From positions 1 to 10,699 of the forward strand of contig CAZQCX010000051.1 in assembly GCA_964591705.1 (NCBI GenBank): a DNA stretch of 10,699 bases, given 5' to 3'. Under the pieces are notes generated by a model. It did no database searches. It was not told the origin of the DNA and was given only the letters and a program-made list of their open reading frames with translations. The translations under genes and the position numbers were made by a program. This document shows positions 7,236-10,699 of the stretch, piece after piece. Source of the stretch: UBA11855 sp964591705 (GTDB lineage Archaea; Thermoproteota; Bathyarchaeia; Bathyarchaeales; Bathycorpusculaceae). The first letter of the stretch is position 1. Each line of letters starts with the position of its first letter.

Positions 7236-7678
7236 TTTTTCACCTCAAGCAATAACCGCCGAAAATCCTCAGGTTCCTCGAACTTTCGGTAGACAGAAGC
7301 GAAACGGATGTATGCTACGCGATCAACAGCTTTCAGGTGCTTCATCACCAAATCGCCTATTTCCTGGCTTGTGATCTCTCCCTTGTCCTTCAACATCAAA
7401 TCTTGTCTAACATGGTCTGACAGCTCGTGGATCTGATCCATGGTGACTGGGCGTTTCTCACAAGCTTTCTGTAAGCCTCTCAGAATCTTGTTAGCATCGA
7501 AGCGTTCCAGCCTACCGTCTTTCTTGCGCACCATAAGCTCGATTGTTTCTATGTATTCGTACGTTGTGAAGCGCTTACTGCATTTGTTGCATTCTTTGCG
7601 TCTGCGCGTCGTGTTCTCTAATGAATCGCGCGTTTCCAAGGTTTTGAAATCTTCAGAGCCGCAATACGGACACTTCAA
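7232..7678 (-). CDS. nrdR: Transcriptional repressor NrdR
   Basis: Nucleotide-sensing regulator of ribonucleotide reductase genes. The N-terminal zinc ribbon has CPYC and CNKC pairs, with the family block RRRKEC...KRFTTYE for DNA binding. An ATP-cone follows (VRKKDGRLERFD to the C-terminus) that binds ATP/dATP and sets the oligomeric state. From the TTG at 7678 the protein is 148 residues and starts M-K-C-P-Y-C, exactly as the family does, with GGAG at 7687-7690 as ribosome-binding site. A TTG at 7711 would add 11 residues but has no such site. NrdR is mainly bacterial, so this copy in an archaeal-looking context is notable. Its position as first gene of the nrd operon, with an inverted repeat in its promoter, suggests autoregulation. 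The stop overlaps the nrdD start. Confidence 0.93.
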   Translation of the reverse strand: MKCPYCGSEDFKTLETRDSLENTTRRRKECNKCSKRFTTYEYIETIELMVRKKDGRLERFDANKILRGLQKACEKRPVTMDQIHELSDHVRQDLMLKDKGEITSQEIGDLVMKHLKAVDRVAYIRFASVYRKFEEPEDFRRLLLEVKK

Positions 7679-7734
7679 GAGGGGTTCTCCGTTTCCGAGT
7701 CTCTCCGGCAAAGATAGTGTTGACAGATAATTCG

Positions 7735-7754
7735 ATACGCTACACTTAGCGTAT
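7735..7754. promoter_or_regulatory. Candidate NrdR operator (8-bp perfect inverted repeat)
   Basis: ATACGCTA (7735-7742) and TAGCGTAT (7747-7754) are exact reverse complements around CACT. The core agrees with about 10 of 16 positions of the known NrdR box as I recall it (aCACwATATaTwGTGt). It overlaps the downstream end of the nrdR TATA box, where a bound repressor would block transcription. A half-box ACACTATCT on the minus strand (7712-7720) would place a second box 32 bases away centre to centre, close to the tandem spacing known for NrdR. The function is inferred. Confidence 0.55.
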
Positions 7755-7761
7755 ATTTAAG
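7751..7761 (-). promoter_or_regulatory. TATA box of the nrd operon
   Basis: CTTAAATATAC on the minus strand, expected start near 7730. It overlaps the inverted repeat at 7735-7754. No other promoter-like element is visible before nrdD or nrdG. Confidence 0.6.
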
Positions 7762-7928
7762 TCCATTCCACAATAAATAGGCAATAACAAACCAAACGCC
7801 TGATGGAGACTACGTTCTATTACACAAAATAACCAAAAACAAAAAACTGGAATCGCAGGGTTTTCTGGGAAACGGCTTTGTTTTGAGGAGAAGAAAAAGA
7901 GCTTAGCATTTTCGGTTGGAGTCATGCC

Positions 7929-7967
7929 AAAGTTGGAAAACCAACTTTAGGGAAAGCATTAAAAAAA
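7929..7967 (-). terminator. T7 run plus hairpin after the molybdopterin-fold gene
   Basis: On the minus strand the gene stop (7971-7973) is followed by seven T (7961-7967). A perfect 8-bp stem comes next, AAAGTTGG at 7929-7936 with CCAACTTT at 7941-7948 around an AAAA loop (plus-strand reading). The T-run fits archaeal termination; the hairpin lies after it and may stabilise a read-through end. Confidence 0.5.
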
Positions 7968-7970
7968 CTT

Positions 7971-8810
7971 CTATCTTGAAGTCGATTGCCCAGCTTCAAT
8001 AACTATAAGCAATGAGGTATTGGAGCCTTTCTTTCGTCTGTCTACCAAGTATAATGTTGTCGTTGCCACTACGCCGATTGTCACCAAAACAATACCATCT
8101 TGAATTTCTGTTGAGAAACCCACCCTACTCGTTTCCCCAGGTTTTTGCTGTGATTGCTGCTTGTCTATCACCACAGGTGTTTCCGGTTCAACTCTAGTTA
8201 TGTTGGCAGGTTCATTTGCCAAGTTCGTTGATTCATCTTTGGATTGTGGCAAGTTCTGACCCTTTGCTAGGAAAGATGACTGAAGTCTATCTAGAACTGT
8301 CATGCCTTCTGCCCCAGATTGCCCTTCGATTTCTGACGTTGATGCGCTCAGCTCTATCGACGTTATCATTGCTATCCAGACAGCCCCATTTGCTCCTGGA
8401 ACCACCAAACGCAGCGTTTCGGGCAAAGGCACGCCATCTTTGTCATAAGCAACTATCACGTCGGGCTGAATCGCACGGCAAAAGGGCACTGTAGCTTTGT
8501 ATCCGTCTTGTGCGTAGAAGTCTACAGATGATGCCTGCAGATCAAGCTCACTTGTTTCAAGCAATAGGCTGAGTTTGACTCCGCCCCAGTTCTCGCTAGT
8601 GAGCAACATGCCATAGCAAAAGAGATCTGCATTCACGATTGTCTTTGGCATACTCAACAGTTGATCATGGCTTAGAGTCACAGTTTTCCCTGAAAGAGAA
8701 ACTACTTTTAGTGGCCAATCCTTGCTTGCCGTGACTGTTGCCATTGTGCAAAGCATCAAAGATACAGCAACTGAAGTGGTAATGAACCGGATAAGCGCTT
8801 TCTTAATCAT
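7971..8810 (-). CDS. Secreted, membrane-anchored protein with sulfite-oxidase-type molybdopterin fold
   Basis: 279 residues. A Sec-like signal peptide (about 1-29; MIKK head, ATVTAS end) lacks the twin arginines usual for exported molybdoenzymes. Residues about 32-155 match the molybdopterin-dependent oxidoreductase (SUOX/YedY-like) domain: WPLKVVSLSGK start, C65 in DLFCYG at the place of the molybdenum-binding Cys, ENWGGVKLSLLLE, QDGY (101-104), DKDGVPL (123-129) and LRLVVPGANGAVWI (133-146). A Gln/Pro/Ser-rich linker (about 160-235) and one helix (237-256) with a basic stop-transfer DRRKKG anchor it, with the domain outside. It could be a redox enzyme or a cofactor-free relative; no electron-transfer partner or Moco gene is nearby. 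The ATG has AAGGA 6-10 bases upstream. A small IR at 8840-8853 (ATAGT/ACTAT) may lie in its promoter. Confidence 0.72.
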   Translation of the reverse strand: MIKKALIRFITTSVAVSLMLCTMATVTASKDWPLKVVSLSGKTVTLSHDQLLSMPKTIVNADLFCYGMLLTSENWGGVKLSLLLETSELDLQASSVDFYAQDGYKATVPFCRAIQPDVIVAYDKDGVPLPETLRLVVPGANGAVWIAMITSIELSASTSEIEGQSGAEGMTVLDRLQSSFLAKGQNLPQSKDESTNLANEPANITRVEPETPVVIDKQQSQQKPGETSRVGFSTEIQDGIVLVTIGVVATTTLYLVDRRKKGSNTSLLIVIEAGQSTSR

Positions 8811-8900
8811 GTTATTCCTTTTAGTGTGTTTTGAGTCCGATAGTTATTACTATAGTCATACTCTTTAACCTTCCCGCTTAGGTCGACACAGAAAAACACA

Positions 8901-8969
8901 AAAAAGACGGTAGCCTTGAAGAGCAATGAGCAGACTGAAATCTGAAGGCTACGAGAAACCGGAAAAAAA
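8901..8969 (-). terminator. Hairpin with flanking T-runs after the 79-residue gene
   Basis: On the minus strand the stop at 9002 is followed by T7 (within 8963-8969). Then comes a stem of GTAGCCTT (8910-8917) with AAGGCTAC (8945-8952) around a 27-base loop, then TTTTTT (about 8901-8905). It probably ends the upstream gene's transcript. The long loop is unusual for a simple terminator. Confidence 0.45.
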
Positions 8970-9001
8970 GTGCGGTCGCCTGGAGGGTTAGCATTATTTT
9001 G

Positions 9002-9241
9002 TTAATGGCGCAACTGTGCGGCTATTTCTGGGTTTTCCTCAAAAGGTATAGCCTCCAAACGAACGCTTCGTGGTGTAACTCTTGAATTAGTGCGTTTGCC
9101 ATCCCGTTGTCGACCTATCCAATAGAAACTCCAGCCGATAATCCACAGTAAGACAACAGCTGGTAACAAAAGAGCTATGATTGCCCTGCGTCTCGTTGTT
9201 CCACCTGTCTTGACTCGCAAGACTGCACCCTGAATACACAT
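9002..9241 (-). CDS. Small single-helix membrane protein, unknown function
   Basis: 79 residues. A short basic head with TTRRR precedes one long hydrophobic helix (about 19-43: IIALLLPAVVLLWIIGW...YWIG). A basic juxtamembrane stretch RQRDGKR follows, then a soluble tail with an acidic patch. The GW-x3-Y-x-IG ending of the helix resembles many small archaeal membrane proteins of unknown role. The ATG at 9241 has no ribosome-binding site and may be nearly leaderless, from a weak CTTAATCAT element near 9276. A shorter version from an internal start is possible. It is on the same strand as and 191 bases upstream of the molybdopterin-fold gene, but the hairpin and T-runs between them argue for separate transcripts. 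Confidence 0.55.
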   Translation of the reverse strand: MCIQGAVLRVKTGGTTRRRAIIALLLPAVVLLWIIGWSFYWIGRQRDGKRTNSRVTPRSVRLEAIPFEENPEIAAQLRH

Positions 9242-9313
9242 TATAGCAGAAGTAGCAAAAAAAGCTTTGTATGATTAAGATTCAGATTCACGCTCCACAA
9301 TCCGTTGCGGACT

Positions 9314-9322
9314 GTTTTTATA
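9314..9322 (+). promoter_or_regulatory. TATA box of the RNase HII-like gene
   Basis: GTTTTTATA lies about 47 bases before the chosen GTG at 9365; the expected start is near 9345 with a leader of about 20 bases. This position rules out the ATG at 9305, which lies upstream of the element. Confidence 0.55.
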
Positions 9323-9364
9323 GCTGTAAATAATCGATTTGAGAGAAAGAGGCAAACTTGGTCT

Positions 9365-10027
9365 GTGACAATCATCGTTGACGACGCAGGCAGCGGAGAC
9401 CTACTGTTCGGCGTGATCATAGGCGCGTTCAGAGCCGAAACTACAGAATTCAAATATGACGTGGTGGCTGTTGAATTCTTCCAGCCAACCCTATACTGCG
9501 AAAAAGGATACTTAGCTGAAGCCTCACGAATCTCAAAAGAACTCACCGAAACACTCAACCTCAAACCAGAAGAAGAAATACACCTGTGTCAAGGCTACAT
9601 TTTTGACGACGCAGCAACTGAGCTGCGCAAAACCTACGGAGAAGAACGCGTCAAACGAATACGCGTGACAGGAGAAGCACAACGTCTCACCGAGATTGCA
9701 TACCTCGACGAAATCAGAAACCTCGGCTATGAACCACTGGTGGAACGCGAAGAAAAACGCGCAAAAAGCTTTTTCCACATGATGCGCTGGCTCAAAGCAC
9801 ACCCAGATCGAATGCGTTATGCAAAGACCGGGTGGCCACGACTTAGACGATATCGCCTGTTTAAGCTCATCGAGCACAGCGAAATAGAGGGAACAAAAGA
9901 ACATAAAGCAGTCTGCAGCAAATGTGACACTGAGTGTGAAGTACCATTCAAACCCGACCCAAGCAGGCCCGTCTATTGCAAGACATGTTATTCAAAGCAT
10001 AAACGCCAACGAAGCAGAGAGAAATGA
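9365..10027 (+). CDS. Conserved archaeal protein: RNase HII-like N-terminus plus zinc ribbon
   Basis: 220 residues from the GTG at 9365, which has AGAGG at 9348-9352 and starts MTIIVDDAGSGD; an upstream ATG (9305) lies before the TATA box and adds no conserved-looking sequence. The opening block D6-D7-A-G-S-G-D-L-L-F-G resembles the DE-x-G-x-G-x-L-x-G strand-loop of RNase HII, pointing to an RNase H-like fold with acidic metal ligands. The later block VTGEAQRLTEIAYLDEIRNLG (101-121, E104, D115, E116) could supply the remaining acids. A basic, aromatic stretch (about 130-166) follows. The C-terminus is a zinc ribbon with CSKC (184-187) and CKTC (205-208) and KPDPSRPVYC between. I do not know its function; a nucleic-acid role is inferred from fold and basicity. 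It is cytoplasmic, has its own promoter, and is convergent with the SWIM protein gene. Confidence 0.78.
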   Translation: MTIIVDDAGSGDLLFGVIIGAFRAETTEFKYDVVAVEFFQPTLYCEKGYLAEASRISKELTETLNLKPEEEIHLCQGYIFDDAATELRKTYGEERVKRIRVTGEAQRLTEIAYLDEIRNLGYEPLVEREEKRAKSFFHMMRWLKAHPDRMRYAKTGWPRLRRYRLFKLIEHSEIEGTKEHKAVCSKCDTECEVPFKPDPSRPVYCKTCYSKHKRQRSREK

Positions 10028-10066
10028 GTTTACAAAGCTCAAAATGCAAGCATAAGTGAGTAGTGC

Positions 10067-10315
10067 TCAAACACGCCTAGGCGCATTGCGGCTCCTAAAT
10101 TTTCCCTCCCGCATTAAAGTCACAGCAATGACGTGTGAACATCGTCCCTTTTGTAGAAAACCTAAACAGTTGCAGCTGAGCTTCCCAGTGTGGTCTTCAG
10201 CTACAGCATAAGTTCCATGATCGCCAACCACATTGTAGACGCCATTACCCAGAAACTCGATCCTTTGGCTGTCTACCAGTTTGCTGGCTTTTTCCAGAAG
10301 TCGGTCAATGGGCAT
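10067..10315 (-). CDS. Small SWIM zinc-finger protein
   Basis: 82 residues from the ATG at 10315. Nearly the whole protein is one SWIM domain. A beta hairpin GVYNVVGDHGTYAVAEDHTGKLSC leads into C48-x-C50-x8-C59-x-H61, the SWIM zinc ligands, and then a hydrophobic helix (HVIAVTLMREG) and a basic tail. A TTG at 10357 would add 14 residues but lies about at or upstream of the transcription start expected from the TATA box at 10371-10381, so I prefer the ATG. SWIM fingers bind DNA or proteins; in archaea small stand-alone versions occur, often near recombination or helicase genes, but no partner is present here. Confidence 0.78.
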   Translation of the reverse strand: MPIDRLLEKASKLVDSQRIEFLGNGVYNVVGDHGTYAVAEDHTGKLSCNCLGFLQKGRCSHVIAVTLMREGKFRSRNAPRRV

Positions 10316-10370
10316 TTCTTCAAACCAACCGCAGTGTGATAGTCTGATGTCTAACAATAAGAAGACCGAC

Positions 10371-10381
10371 CTATTTAATAA
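10371..10381 (-). promoter_or_regulatory. TATA box of the SWIM protein gene
   Basis: TTATTAAATAG on the minus strand. The start is expected near 10350, about 35 bases before the ATG at 10315. Confidence 0.5.
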
Positions 10382-10468
10382 TCCGTCGCATCATCAAGAT
10401 TGACAACGCTCCTAATTATGGTCAAGCAGTATTGGCTTCTTATGGAGTTAAGCAGCAGAAAATCTGCA

Positions 10469-10546
10469 TGGTGGGCCGAGCCGGATTTGAACCGGCGACC
10501 TTTCGATTATCAGTCGAACGCTCCAGCCGTGCTGAGCTACCGGCCC
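10469..10546 (-). tRNA. tRNA-Ile (anticodon GAT), CCA encoded
   Basis: The cloverleaf closes fully. The acceptor GGGCCGG pairs with TCGGCCC (one G-T), the D-stem GCTC with GAGC, and the anticodon stem TTCGA with TCGAA around CTGATAA, giving GAT. The variable loop is AGGTC, and the T-arm is GCCGG-TTCAAAT-CCGGC. Discriminator A (10472) is followed by CCA (10469-10471) in the genome. It has no intron. A palindromic TTAATATTAA at 10568-10577, centred about 26 bases upstream of the 5' end, can serve as its TATA box. Confidence 0.95.
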
Positions 10547-10567
10547 GTTTTCCATGTGACACCAAAG

Positions 10568-10577
10568 TTAATATTAA
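10568..10577 (-). promoter_or_regulatory. TATA-like element of tRNA-Ile
   Basis: The palindrome TTAATATTAA is at the right distance from the tRNA-Ile 5' end. It could in principle also help the divergent tRNA-Arg, but that gene starts 46 bases away; the AT-rich 10582-10599 stretch is better placed for it. Confidence 0.4.
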
Positions 10578-10622
10578 GTCGGTTAATAAGAATTTTTGTA
10601 AGACCGAACTGCACGGCAAGAG

Positions 10623-10698
10623 GGGCTCGTAGCCTAGCACGGATTAAGGTGTCGGCCTTCGGAGCCGGAGATCGTGGGTTCAAATCCCACCGGGCCCG
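10623..10698 (+). tRNA. tRNA-Arg (anticodon TCG)
   Basis: 76 bases without CCA. The acceptor GGGCTCG pairs with CGGGCCC (one T-G), and the D-stem GCCT with AGGT. The anticodon stem TCGGC-GCCGG encloses CTTCGGA, giving TCG (reads CGA and probably other CGN codons). The T-arm is GTGGG-TTCAAAT-CCCAC, with discriminator G at 10698. Only one further base (C) is in the window, so an encoded CCA is possible but cannot be confirmed. No intron is seen. It is divergent from tRNA-Ile, sharing a 76-base AT-rich spacer. Confidence 0.95.
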
Positions 10699-10699
10699 C

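Noticed and set aside
8730..8760. Possible lipoprotein signal in the molybdopterin-fold protein (LMLC at residue 18-21)
   Set aside because: The residue before Cys is Leu rather than Gly, Ala or Ser, so it is not a lipobox; the cysteine is inside the signal helix.
9241..9564. 107-residue minus-strand frame
   Set aside because: It runs antisense through the promoter and first part of the RNase HII-like gene and does not resemble a protein family.
9533..9904. 123-residue minus-strand frame
   Set aside because: Antisense shadow of the RNase HII-like gene, rich in Phe and Cys without a recognisable pattern.
10432..10640. Open frames on both strands (66 residues each) with GRAGFEPATFRLS and KVAGSNPARP
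   Set aside because: These are translations of the tRNA-Ile gene and its complement, a known source of false proteins.
1..10699. CRISPR array, prophage or defence-gene cluster
   Set aside because: No regularly spaced repeats, no Cas, nuclease-helicase, integrase or structural phage genes can be read in either strand.

Overview
This window looks like a piece of an archaeal chromosome, most likely a Bathyarchaeia-like or related uncultured lineage; the lineage is an inference. Archaeal signs are: TATA-like boxes about 20-45 bases upstream of several starts (for example at 792-800, 2377-2384, 4098-4105, 7751-7761, 9314-9322 and 10371-10381); very short leaders; T-runs after gene ends instead of classical bacterial terminators; GTG and TTG starts; and a conserved protein that joins an RNase H-like N-terminus to a zinc ribbon.

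Layout. (1) 1-593 is the 3' part of a DDE transposase cut by the window edge and visibly richer in G+C than the next genes. (2) 846-1757 encodes an exported pentameric ligand-gated ion channel (Cys-loop receptor superfamily, without the cysteines), the most striking gene here. (3) 1889-4372 holds a small two-helix membrane protein, a 420-residue MFS transporter, and a divergent pair of small two-helix membrane proteins around one TATA element. (4) 4420-7711 on the minus strand is a compact operon for anaerobic deoxyribonucleotide synthesis, nrdR-nrdD-nrdG: the repressor, the class III ribonucleotide reductase, and its radical-SAM activase. nrdR and nrdD overlap by ATGA, and nrdD and nrdG are nearly contiguous. 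A perfect inverted repeat overlaps the nrdR TATA box and is a good candidate for the autoregulatory NrdR operator. (5) 7971-9241 on the minus strand holds a secreted, C-terminally anchored protein with a sulfite-oxidase-type molybdopterin fold and a small single-helix protein. (6) 9365-10027 encodes an RNase HII-like/zinc-ribbon protein, convergent with a tiny SWIM zinc-finger protein. (7) The right edge has two divergent tRNA genes, tRNA-Ile(GAT) on the minus strand with an encoded CCA and tRNA-Arg(TCG) on the plus strand, ending one base before the window end.

The only clear pathway is the nrd operon, which together with the radical-SAM activase implies growth without oxygen. The remaining genes are mostly single transcription units with their own promoters and many membrane or exported products. 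No CRISPR array, rRNA or prophage module is visible.
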